Shown here: piece by piece, positions 15,364 to 22,332 of the stretch
How the letters are laid out: every line of letters starts with the position of its first letter
Numbering within the stretch: position 1 is the first letter of the stretch
DNA from: Cryomorphaceae bacterium BACL29 MAG-121220-bin8
GTDB taxonomy: Bacteria; Bacteroidota; Bacteroidia; Flavobacteriales; Flavobacteriaceae
Direction of reading: 5' to 3'
NCBI GenBank assembly: GCA_905182765.1
Contig: CAJJCV010000033.1
Location: 1-32,944, forward strand
Length of the DNA stretch: 32,944 nt
The notes under the pieces: generated by a model
Databases searched by the model: none
What the model was told of the DNA's origin: nothing
Seen by the model: the letters and a program-made list of their open reading frames with translations, nothing else
Program-made: the position numbers and the translations under genes

Positions 15364-16236
15364 TTATTTAGATTTTTTATTTGCTAAATAAACACCTGCT
15401 AATATAATTATGGTTGCAAATAATTGATTTAAAGTAAACACTTCTCCATCAAGAAAACCCCAAAACAAAGCAACAATTGGCAATGTATAGGTTACAGAAG
15501 AGGCAAATACTGGGGAAGCAATCTGAACAAATTTATTAAATAAAATTTTCGCAAATACTGTTCCGACAATTGATAATATTAGTATACTAAATAGTGCAAC
15601 CTTGACATCTTTATCATTCAAATCTATTTCCTTGAAATCAGACATCAGAAATATTATAATTGCTAAAGGAAAAATAAAAATAAAGTTTCCAACAGTGATG
15701 GCAACAGCTGAAACATCTTGCAAATGAACTTTTAATAGATTTACTTGAACGGCGTATAAAACAGAAGCAAATATTATAAAAAAGACATATAGCAAGTTTT
15801 GATCAGGATTAATAATCGAACCTTGATACATTAACAATACCGAACCAATTAAGCCTATGATAACGCCTGATATCTGTTTCGAATCAATTTTAAAGCGATA
15901 GAACCCTACTCCAATAAGCAAAGTGGCAAGAGGGGTTAAGGAATTTAAAATAGCAGCCAAAGCGCTGTCTATTTCAGTTTGTGCATATGCAAATAAGAAT
16001 GGAGGGATAAAGGAAACTAATCCTGTAATAAAAATCCACTTCCATTTGTTTTTAGGAATCGATTTTAGAGTAGAGTAACCAATTAAAAGTAATAAGATTG
16101 TTGATATTATGGTTCTCAAACTTCCAACTTGAAGCGGACTCAATCCAATTAATGCCTTTTTTATTAAAATATAAGAACTTCCCCAAACAAGAGATAGAAT
16201 CAGTAAATAGATCCATTTTAAGTTTTTAGTATCCAT
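15364..16236 (-). CDS. EamA/DMT-family transporter
   Basis: A 290-residue inner-membrane protein with about ten hydrophobic helices and the two-fold repeat of EamA (drug/metabolite transporter) proteins: WGSSYILIKKALIGLSPLQVGSLR in the first half (about 19-42) and FAKILFNKFVQIASPVFASSVTYTLPIVALFWG in the second (about 222-254). Substrate cannot be told from sequence. It follows gldD by 9 bases and so appears to be the last gene of the mutY-ssb-gldE-gldD operon. I see no strong terminator before the rplU promoter. Confidence 0.88.
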   Translation of the reverse strand: MDTKNLKWIYLLILSLVWGSSYILIKKALIGLSPLQVGSLRTIISTILLLLIGYSTLKSIPKNKWKWIFITGLVSFIPPFLFAYAQTEIDSALAAILNSLTPLATLLIGVGFYRFKIDSKQISGVIIGLIGSVLLMYQGSIINPDQNLLYVFFIIFASVLYAVQVNLLKVHLQDVSAVAITVGNFIFIFPLAIIIFLMSDFKEIDLNDKDVKVALFSILILSIVGTVFAKILFNKFVQIASPVFASSVTYTLPIVALFWGFLDGEVFTLNQLFATIIILAGVYLANKKSK

Positions 16237-16245
16237 TTATAAGAT

Positions 16246-16791
16246 TTATTTCCAATTAAAAGTTTGAATCATTTTTCTAATATCATTATTTATTAAATGA
16301 ATTGAAGGAATTAGCGAATCATAGTTAGGTTTGGAATCAAAATATAGTGACCCTTTTAAGTAGACTGAAGTTGAATCCGTAATATAAAATTGCGTATTTG
16401 AAGGCGTATTTCCAACAAAGGAAAAATACTTTGCAAAAACTCTATTTTCAACATCATTATACTCACTAACATTAACTGCAAAAGCATTAATGGAATTTTC
16501 TTGAATTTTTTTGGTGAAATCAGAGTCAATTAAACTAAAATTATCTTTGATGTTTATTGAACTTAAATAAAGTACAGAATTCAAAGAACTGTTTTTAATT
16601 TTCATATTACAATTTTCAAAATCTATTTGATTTTCAGAGTTTATAAAAAATGAATATCCACAATTGCTTTTGTAAAAAACATAATTAGGCACACTAACTT
16701 CATTATACAAAAAAGCTTTGGGCTTTGGAATTGATGTGTGGTTTGAACAACTCATTAGAAAAATAAAAAAAAACAATATAGATTTTATCAT
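16246..16791 (-). CDS. gldD: Gliding motility lipoprotein GldD
   Basis: A 181-residue lipoprotein: signal ending FIFLMSC|SNH, so a lipid-anchored envelope protein. After the cysteine, IPKPKAFLYNEVSVPNYVFY resembles the start of mature GldD, and the position just after gldE is the known arrangement in Flavobacterium johnsoniae. GldD is needed for gliding and for type IX secretion function in that organism; its biochemical role is unknown. Its ATG overlaps the gldE stop by four bases (ATGA), indicating coupled translation. Sequence similarity alone is modest, so the call rests partly on synteny. Confidence 0.85.
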   Translation of the reverse strand: MIKSILFFFIFLMSCSNHTSIPKPKAFLYNEVSVPNYVFYKSNCGYSFFINSENQIDFENCNMKIKNSSLNSVLYLSSINIKDNFSLIDSDFTKKIQENSINAFAVNVSEYNDVENRVFAKYFSFVGNTPSNTQFYITDSTSVYLKGSLYFDSKPNYDSLIPSIHLINNDIRKMIQTFNWK

Positions 16792-18080
16792 TCCTTTATA
16801 ATTACCATAACATTCTTTATTCTTTTTCTATTAACTTCAACCACTTTAAATTCAATTCCTTTAAGCTTTAGTTTGAAATTTTTTTTTGGAAAAAATCCGA
16901 TTTGTTCAAGTAAAAAACCGCCTAAAGTTTCTGAATCTCCTTTAATATTTTCAAAGATTTTATTGTCCTTGATTTTTAAAATCCTATATAAATCGGTAAG
17001 ATTCACTTTACCTTCAAAGACAAAAGTATTATTGTCAATTTTATTATATATAATATCATCTTGATTAAATTCATCGTTTATTTCACCTACTATTTCTTCA
17101 ACAACATCGTTTAAAGTAATAATACCAGAATTCCCTCCATATTCATCAACAACTATAGCCATGTGATTTTTTAGTTTTTGAAATTCTTTCAACAAATCAT
17201 CAAGTTTTTTATTTTCCGGAATAAAATAAGGTTCTCTAATCAAAGTGGTCCAATCAAAGCTCTGTTTATTTAAATGAGGGAACAAATCTTTTAAATATAT
17301 AACTCCCGCAACATTATCAATAGTTTCGTCAAATACTGGAATTCTAGAATACCGGTTTTCTCTTACTTGTTTTATAAGTTCAATGTAAGACATTGTTTTA
17401 GACACAGAAAAAACATCAATCCTAGGCTTCATTACCTGTTTAACCTCGGTGCTTCCAAAAGAAATAATGCCTTTCAAAATCTTCTTTTCCTCACTAGATG
17501 TTTCATTCTCATCTGTTAAATCAAATGCATCTGAAAGCTTATCAACAGATAAATTAGGTTTTTTAAATACTAGTTTATCTTGAATAAACTTGGTCATTTT
17601 ACTCATAGGAATAGTAATAAAAAAAAATAAATACTTGTCTAAAAACTGAACTGGAAAAGCCATTTTTTTTGAAAATGAAATTGGTTTTCTATTAGCATAA
17701 ACTTTGGGCAGAATTTCTCCAAATAATAGTATTAAAGCAGTAATAAATCCAACTTCTAAAACAAAGTTTAACCAGCTGGGTAAAAAATAAAAATCAAATA
17801 ATTGACCAAAAGAAGCTAATAATAATACAATAGATATATTTATAAAATTGTTAGAGACAAGTAATGTTGCCAGTAATCTTCTAGGTTTACTTCTTAAAAG
17901 AGCAATTAGTTTTATATTTTTAATATTAGAACTTGATATTTTTTTTAAATCTGTTTTAGAAAGAGAAAAAAAAGCAACTTCAGATCCCGAAATAAGAGCA
18001 GAACATATCAGCAGAACTATAATTAATACTATTTTGATTAAATCAGGATATATATCTATTAACAAAAAGGAATTGACCAA
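16788..18080 (-). CDS. gldE: Gliding motility-associated GldE (CNNM/CBS/CorC-type membrane protein)
   Basis: A 430-residue protein with the domain order CNNM transmembrane domain (about 14-190, with SALISGSEVAFFSLSKTDLKKI and RRLLATLLVSNNFINI), a CBS pair (about 205-335, with VMKPRIDVFSV and HMAIVVDEYGGNSGIITLNDVVEEIVGEI) and a C-terminal CorC/HlyC domain with GGFLLEQIGFFPKK. Relatives are linked to Mg2+/Co2+ transport. In F. johnsoniae gldE sits beside gldD and extra copies ease a gldB defect, tying it to gliding. The start is TTG: the ssb stop is in the same frame six codons upstream with no ATG or GTG between. Gap to ssb is 15 bases. Confidence 0.93.
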   Translation of the reverse strand: MVNSFLLIDIYPDLIKIVLIIVLLICSALISGSEVAFFSLSKTDLKKISSSNIKNIKLIALLRSKPRRLLATLLVSNNFINISIVLLLASFGQLFDFYFLPSWLNFVLEVGFITALILLFGEILPKVYANRKPISFSKKMAFPVQFLDKYLFFFITIPMSKMTKFIQDKLVFKKPNLSVDKLSDAFDLTDENETSSEEKKILKGIISFGSTEVKQVMKPRIDVFSVSKTMSYIELIKQVRENRYSRIPVFDETIDNVAGVIYLKDLFPHLNKQSFDWTTLIREPYFIPENKKLDDLLKEFQKLKNHMAIVVDEYGGNSGIITLNDVVEEIVGEINDEFNQDDIIYNKIDNNTFVFEGKVNLTDLYRILKIKDNKIFENIKGDSETLGGFLLEQIGFFPKKNFKLKLKGIEFKVVEVNRKRIKNVMVIIKE

Positions 18081-18095
18081 ATTATATAAGATTAT

Positions 18096-18530
18096 TTAAA
18101 AGGGTAAGTCATCAGCATCATTTTCTGTGACTGGTGTATTTGATTGAGGAGCAATTGGCTCATTAGAGGCTAAAGGAGATTCGTTTACATCAGATTTATT
18201 TGACAGAAAATTAAATTCATTAACATGAATCTCGGTAGAATATCTCTGAACACCATCTTCAGATTGCCACTTTCGTGTTTTGATCTTTCCTTCAACATAT
18301 ATTTTGTCACCTTTACTTAAATACTTTTCGCAAACTTCAGCTGCTTTATTTCTAACCACAACATTATGCCATTCAGTATTTGAAACTTTTTCTCCAGTAG
18401 TTTTGTTAGTATAGTTTTCGTTTGTTGCTATTGGAAATCTTCCTATACAACCTCCTCCTTCAAAATGATGCATTTTAACTTCATCACCTAAATTTCCAAT
18501 TAACATTACTTTATTTAAAGATCCGCTCAT
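18096..18530 (-). CDS. ssb: Single-stranded DNA-binding protein
   Basis: SSB coats single-stranded DNA in replication, repair and recombination. The OB fold covers residues 1-112 (LNKVMLIGNLGDEV, TEWHNVVVRNKAAEVCEKYLSKGDKIYVEGKI, TEIHVNEFNFL), then a flexible Asn/Pro-rich linker and the acidic tip DDLPF at 140-144 that recruits repair partners. Length 144 is typical. It lies between mutY (30 bases) and gldE (15 bases). Its tip is identical to that of the DUF3127 protein at 5876. Confidence 0.97.
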   Translation of the reverse strand: MSGSLNKVMLIGNLGDEVKMHHFEGGGCIGRFPIATNENYTNKTTGEKVSNTEWHNVVVRNKAAEVCEKYLSKGDKIYVEGKIKTRKWQSEDGVQRYSTEIHVNEFNFLSNKSDVNESPLASNEPIAPQSNTPVTENDADDLPF

Positions 18531-18560
18531 ATTATTTTTATTATATCCAAATATAATAAA

Positions 18561-19622
18561 TTACATCAAGAATTTATTCAATGTCTCAATAAATGAACTC
18601 AGAGGTTTTGGAAAAGGCAAATTTGAAAGCTCTTTAATGTAAATAGAACTGTCATCTAGTTTATCAACATAATTAAGCCAAAAATTTATTTTTAAATTTT
18701 GATGTGATAACTTATGATTAACAGTTTCTATAAGCTTTATGTCATTTGTTTTAGAAAACGGATGTTTATTTAGTTTTAAAAAATCATTCAGTGAAGATCT
18801 GTTTAAATCTGTGTCAGATTCAAATAAAGGAAATTGATATAGATTTTGCCAAATATCTTTATTGGTTCTTTCTTCAACCATTATCCTTTTGTTTTTATCA
18901 ATTATTATAAAATAATTTAAAAATCTAGATTTAGATTTAGCGCTTTTCTTTTTAACAGGGAAATCAAAAACAACTTTGTTTTTAAATGAAAAACAAACTT
19001 TATTATAAATACAGTTCTGACAATTAGGAGTTTTAGGTTTACAAACTAAAGCTCCAAACTCCATTATAGCCTGATTAAAATCACTTGGGTTATTTACACA
19101 AATAAGCTTGTTTAGTATAATCTTGAATTCTTTTAAAGAGCCTGAGGTATTTATAACTGTGCTAATTCCAAACAATCTTGATATAAATCGATAAACATTA
19201 CCATCAAGAACTGGGCGCACCTCATCGTTTGAAAAAGAACTTATTGCACTTGCAGAATAATCTCCGATTCCGGGAAGTTTAATAAGTTCGTCATAAGTTT
19301 TAGGAAATTGAGATTTATAATCTTCAACAACTAGTTTTGAGGTTTTATGTAAATTTCTTGCTCTACTGTAATATCCAAGACCTTCCCAATTTTTCAAAAC
19401 GTCTTGTTCTTTAGAATCCGAAAGAGACCCTACATTAGGATATCGATCAATAAATTTATTATAATAGGGCAACCCTTGTTTAACTTGAGTCTGTTGAAGT
19501 ATAATTTCTGAAAGCCAAATCTTATACGGGTCTTTAGTATTTCTCCACGGCAAAGACCTCTTATTAACTGAATACCAGTTAATTAATTTTTTAGAAAAGT
19601 TTAAGTATATTTTATTTGACAA
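18561..19622 (-). CDS. mutY: A/G-specific adenine DNA glycosylase MutY
   Basis: MutY removes adenine mispaired with 8-oxoguanine. Visible features: catalytic Glu39 in SEIILQQTQ, helix-hairpin-helix LPGIGDYSA at 116-124, catalytic Asp140 in VLDGNVYRF, and a [4Fe-4S] ligand set Cys194-x6-Cys201-x2-Cys204-x5-Cys210. The C-terminal third (about 235-345) is the NUDIX-like domain that recognises 8-oxoG. Length 353 is normal. The start appears to be TTG at 19620-19622; the frame upstream has no ATG or GTG nearby, though an ATT precedes it. It heads the mutY-ssb-gldE-gldD-eamA operon and diverges from the HU gene. Confidence 0.96.
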   Translation of the reverse strand: MSNKIYLNFSKKLINWYSVNKRSLPWRNTKDPYKIWLSEIILQQTQVKQGLPYYNKFIDRYPNVGSLSDSKEQDVLKNWEGLGYYSRARNLHKTSKLVVEDYKSQFPKTYDELIKLPGIGDYSASAISSFSNDEVRPVLDGNVYRFISRLFGISTVINTSGSLKEFKIILNKLICVNNPSDFNQAIMEFGALVCKPKTPNCQNCIYNKVCFSFKNKVVFDFPVKKKSAKSKSRFLNYFIIIDKNKRIMVEERTNKDIWQNLYQFPLFESDTDLNRSSLNDFLKLNKHPFSKTNDIKLIETVNHKLSHQNLKINFWLNYVDKLDDSSIYIKELSNLPFPKPLSSFIETLNKFLM

Positions 19623-19690
19623 AATGAAATTTAATAAAATTTGAGATATTATTAGAGCATTTTAAAGGATGAATAATAAATATAAATTTA

Positions 19691-19698
19691 TATATTTG
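19691..19698 (+). promoter_or_regulatory. Promoter -7 element for the HU gene
   Basis: TATATTTG, an exact match to the Bacteroidota -7 consensus, 36 bases before the HU ATG. A good TTG -33 box is not evident; the upstream DNA is A/T-only runs. It lies in the 112-base divergent region shared with mutY. Confidence 0.5.
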
Positions 19699-19734
19699 GC
19701 ACCTTAAAAAGTAAACATAAATAAAATAAAGAAT

Positions 19735-20016
19735 ATGACCAAAGCTGAGATTGTTTCAAAAGTTTCCAACAACCTAGGATTAGATAAAAACGAAGTTTTA
19801 GCTACTGTTGAAAATTTAATGGATGAAATAAAAAACTCATTAAATGGAGGAGAAAATGTTTATTTACGAGGGTTTGGGAGCTTTATTGTCAAAAAAAGAG
19901 CTGAAAAAACTGGAAGAAATATTTCAAAAAATACAACCATAAGAATTCCTGAACATCACATTCCTGCATTTAAGCCGGCTAAAGTTTTTGTTGAAGGTGT
20001 TAAAAAAAATAATTAA
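19735..20016 (+). CDS. HU/IHF-family DNA-binding protein
   Basis: A 93-residue nucleoid protein. MTKAEIVSKVSNNLGL opens the helical dimerisation part, VYLRGFGSFIVKKRAEKTGRN is the HU core, and IPAFKPAKVFVEGVK closes it. HU proteins bend and compact DNA by inserting a proline at the tip of each beta arm within a GRNPxTG motif; here the sequence is GRNISKN, without that proline, so arm-tip intercalation may differ. This variant looks usual for Flavobacteriia. A TATATTTG element precedes it, and a tiny basic gene follows 11 bases after its stop. Confidence 0.95.
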   Translation: MTKAEIVSKVSNNLGLDKNEVLATVENLMDEIKNSLNGGENVYLRGFGSFIVKKRAEKTGRNISKNTTIRIPEHHIPAFKPAKVFVEGVKKNN

Positions 20017-20027
20017 AAATACAGATT

Positions 20028-20117
20028 ATGCCAAGCGGTAAAAAAAGAAAAAGACATAAAGTAGCTACACACAAGCGAAAGAAAAGAAGTCGTGCTAATA
20101 GGCACAAAAAAAAGTAA
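20028..20117 (+). CDS. 29-residue Lys/Arg-rich basic protein (possible ribosomal protein)
   Basis: An ATG opens a 29-codon frame that starts MPSGKKRKRHKVATHKRKKR, ends in KKK and stops with TAA at 20115-20117. By my count Lys, Arg and His make up 20 of the 29 residues, as in the smallest ribosomal proteins. It begins 11 bases after the HU stop and precedes RNase G/E, an arrangement I recall from other Flavobacteriia, so it is likely a real conserved gene despite its size. A new ribosomal protein, bL38, was reported from the F. johnsoniae ribosome structure; I cannot tell from memory whether this is it. Binding to rRNA or DNA is inferred from charge only. Confidence 0.75.
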   Translation: MPSGKKRKRHKVATHKRKKRSRANRHKKK

Positions 20118-20257
20118 GTTAGATACTTAACTGATATTACGATCTTTGAAATGAAATAAGTTGAGTGACTATCAGCACTAAGCTTTTTCCTTGTAATTAA
20201 AAATCCTGTGAATAAAGTATAACCCGTTCGCTATATAGCGGACATAAAATCAATATT
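20118..20257 (+). other. Leader region of the RNase G/E gene
   Basis: A 140-base gap between the 29-codon gene and the GTG of rng, long for this compact stretch. It contains a short inverted repeat after the small gene (AGTTA/TAACT near 20117-20132), a boxA-like string (GATCTTTGAAATGA at 20141-20154, partial match to antitermination boxA) and the strong palindrome at 20226-20243. I see no coding frame in it. It probably carries the rng promoter or leader and possible autoregulatory structure. Confidence 0.5.
20226..20243 (+). promoter_or_regulatory. Palindromic hairpin just before rng start
   Basis: CGCTATATAGCG (20229-20240) is a perfect 12-base palindrome, extended by flanking pairs to an 18-base near-palindrome, in an otherwise A/T-rich leader. 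It ends 14 bases before the GTG start of the RNase G/E gene. It may be an RNA hairpin near the ribosome entry site or a DNA operator. Confidence 0.5.
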
Positions 20258-21808
20258 GTGAGTAAAGAAATAATAATACGTTCAAATTCCACAGCTGTTG
20301 ATTTTGCATTACTTAAAGACGGTAAATTAATTGAACTTCATAAACAAAATGATAGTAACAAATTTAATGTTGGAGATATTTTTTTAGCAAAAACTAAAAA
20401 AACAATTTCGGGTCTAAACGCTGCATTTGTAAATGTAGGTTATGAAAAAGATGCATTCTTGCATTATCATGATTTAGGACCAAGAATATTATCATTAATT
20501 AAGTTCATTAAAGGTGTAAGCGCAGGTAAAATAAAAAAATTTTCACTTGAAAGATTTCCTTTCGAATCAGAAATTGATAAAGAAGGAAGTATTTCGGACG
20601 TTATAAGTCCAAATCAAACTGTTTTAGTTCAAATAATAAAAGAACCAATCTCAACTAAGGGCCCAAGAATAAGTTCAGAGTTATCTTTTGCTGGTCGTTT
20701 TTTAGTATTAGTTCCTTTCTCAAATAGAATTTCTATTTCTCAAAAAATTGAAAGTAGAGAAGAAAAAAGCAGATTAAAAAGACTTGTACAAAGCATTAAA
20801 CCTAAAGGGTTTGGGGTAATAGTAAGAACTGTAGCTATAGATCAAAAAGTTGCAGAACTGGATAACGATTTAAAAAACTTATTTAATCGTTGGACAGATC
20901 TTTGTAAAAAAATCCAAGGAGCTGAAGTGCCTTTAAAGGCGCAAAGCGAACTTAACCGATCCTCTTCAATTCTAAGAGATTATTTTAATGATACTTTTAC
21001 TGGAATATATGTTAATCAAAAATCCATGTATTCTGAGATTAAAGATTATTTGGAGCAAATTGCTCCAAAAAAACAGTCAATTGTAAAACTTCATAAATCT
21101 CATAATCCAATTTTTGAAGAATATGGAATTGAACGCCAAATAAAAACAGCATTCGGAAGAACCGTTACAATGAGTAAAGGTGCTTACCTTATAATAGAAC
21201 ATACTGAGGCGTTACATGTTATTGATGTTAACAGTGGAAATCGATTGACAAAATCAAAAAACCAAGAAGAATCTGCCCTTGAAGTTAATTTAGTTGCAGC
21301 TACAGAGATAGCAAGACAATTAAGACTAAGAGATATGGGCGGAATTATTGTAATTGATTTCATAGATTTAATGACTCCAGAAAACAGAAAAACTCTTTTT
21401 GACCATTTCAAAAATGAAATGGAATCTGACAGAGCTAAGCATAAAATTTTACCTCCAAGTAAAATCGGCTTAATTCAAATGACCAGACAAAGAGTTAGAT
21501 CAGAAATGGAAATTAAGACTATTGAAGCTAATCCAAATCAAAACGGAACAGTTGAAGCCCCAATAGTTTTAATAGATAAAATTTATGATAAAATTGAAAA
21601 AGTTTTTTCAACCAAAAAATACGATAACATAAAGGTTTTTTTACATGTTCATCCATTTGTTGCAGCTTACTTAAAAAGCGAATACCCTTCAATAAGAATG
21701 AAGTGGTATTTAAAACACAAAAGATGGGTGACTATTGTCCCTAGAGATGCCTACACCTATTTACATTTTAGATTCTTTAGTAAGGAAGGTAAAATCATAA
21801 ATGCTTAA
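20258..21808 (+). CDS. rng: Ribonuclease G/E family endoribonuclease
   Basis: A 516-residue single-strand endonuclease for rRNA maturation and mRNA decay. An S1 RNA-binding domain sits near 37-125 (VGDIFLAKTKKTISGLNAAFVNVGYEKDAFLH). The catalytic magnesium-binding aspartates are in DVNSGN (Asp323) and in the IVIDFID segment (367-370), followed by the LIQMTRQRVR block. The Zn-link cysteine pair CPxC of E. coli RNase E/G, which should follow TRQRVR, is absent (EANPNQNG instead). There is no long disordered RNase E tail, so it is RNase G-like in length. The start is GTG at 20258; a hairpin precedes it and a strong terminator follows. Confidence 0.94.
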   Translation: MSKEIIIRSNSTAVDFALLKDGKLIELHKQNDSNKFNVGDIFLAKTKKTISGLNAAFVNVGYEKDAFLHYHDLGPRILSLIKFIKGVSAGKIKKFSLERFPFESEIDKEGSISDVISPNQTVLVQIIKEPISTKGPRISSELSFAGRFLVLVPFSNRISISQKIESREEKSRLKRLVQSIKPKGFGVIVRTVAIDQKVAELDNDLKNLFNRWTDLCKKIQGAEVPLKAQSELNRSSSILRDYFNDTFTGIYVNQKSMYSEIKDYLEQIAPKKQSIVKLHKSHNPIFEEYGIERQIKTAFGRTVTMSKGAYLIIEHTEALHVIDVNSGNRLTKSKNQEESALEVNLVAATEIARQLRLRDMGGIIVIDFIDLMTPENRKTLFDHFKNEMESDRAKHKILPPSKIGLIQMTRQRVRSEMEIKTIEANPNQNGTVEAPIVLIDKIYDKIEKVFSTKKYDNIKVFLHVHPFVAAYLKSEYPSIRMKWYLKHKRWVTIVPRDAYTYLHFRFFSKEGKIINA

Positions 21809-21838
21809 AAAAAGCGGCTAATTAGCCGCTTTTTTTTT
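21807..21838 (+). terminator. Intrinsic terminator after rng
   Basis: AGCGGCTAATTAGCCGCT (21813-21830) forms a strong GC-rich hairpin flanked by A-run and T-run (nine or more T). Because both flanks fit, it may also work on the minus strand. It separates rng from recX. Confidence 0.92.
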
Positions 21839-21864
21839 GACTAAAAATGAGTTAATTTAAGAGA

Positions 21865-22332
21865 ATGAAAAGCGGAAACTTTACAGTTGATGAAATAGAA
21901 TTTAAATTAAAGCAATATTGCTCCTATCAAGACAGATGTCATAATGAAGTTGAAAAAAAATTAAAATCATTTGATGTGATTTCTGAGGTTAAAGAGCAAA
22001 TAATTTTCAATTTAATTAATGAAAATTACTTAAATGAAACTAGATTTTGTAAAAGTTTTGTGAGAGGAAAGTTTAAAATTAAAAACTGGGGCAAAAGAAA
22101 AATTACAATAGAACTAAAAAGTAGAAAAATTTCAAGCTATAATATAAATGAAGGATTAAAAGAAATTAACGAAATTGATTATCTAAATAAATTAGAAAAC
22201 TTATTTAATAAAAAATTAGCATCTTTAGATCACTTGAGCTTAATTAATAAAAAGAAAAAAATTCTTTCATTCTTATTATACAGAGGATGGGAAACAAATT
22301 TAATTTATGAAAAAATCAATCAAATTAAATAA
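21865..22332 (+). CDS. recX: Regulatory protein RecX
   Basis: RecX modulates RecA filament growth and ATPase activity. The 155 residues follow the RecX three-repeat helical pattern: LKQYCSYQDRCHNEVEKKL near 15-33, INENYLNETRFCKSFVRGKFKIKNWGKRKITIELKSR near 51-87 (the most conserved part), and a final helical repeat ending SFLLYRGWETNLIYEKI. recA is not in the window. It begins 27 bases after the rng terminator and overlaps the amidohydrolase start by 26 bases. Confidence 0.9.
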   Translation: MKSGNFTVDEIEFKLKQYCSYQDRCHNEVEKKLKSFDVISEVKEQIIFNLINENYLNETRFCKSFVRGKFKIKNWGKRKITIELKSRKISSYNINEGLKEINEIDYLNKLENLFNKKLASLDHLSLINKKKKILSFLLYRGWETNLIYEKINQIK

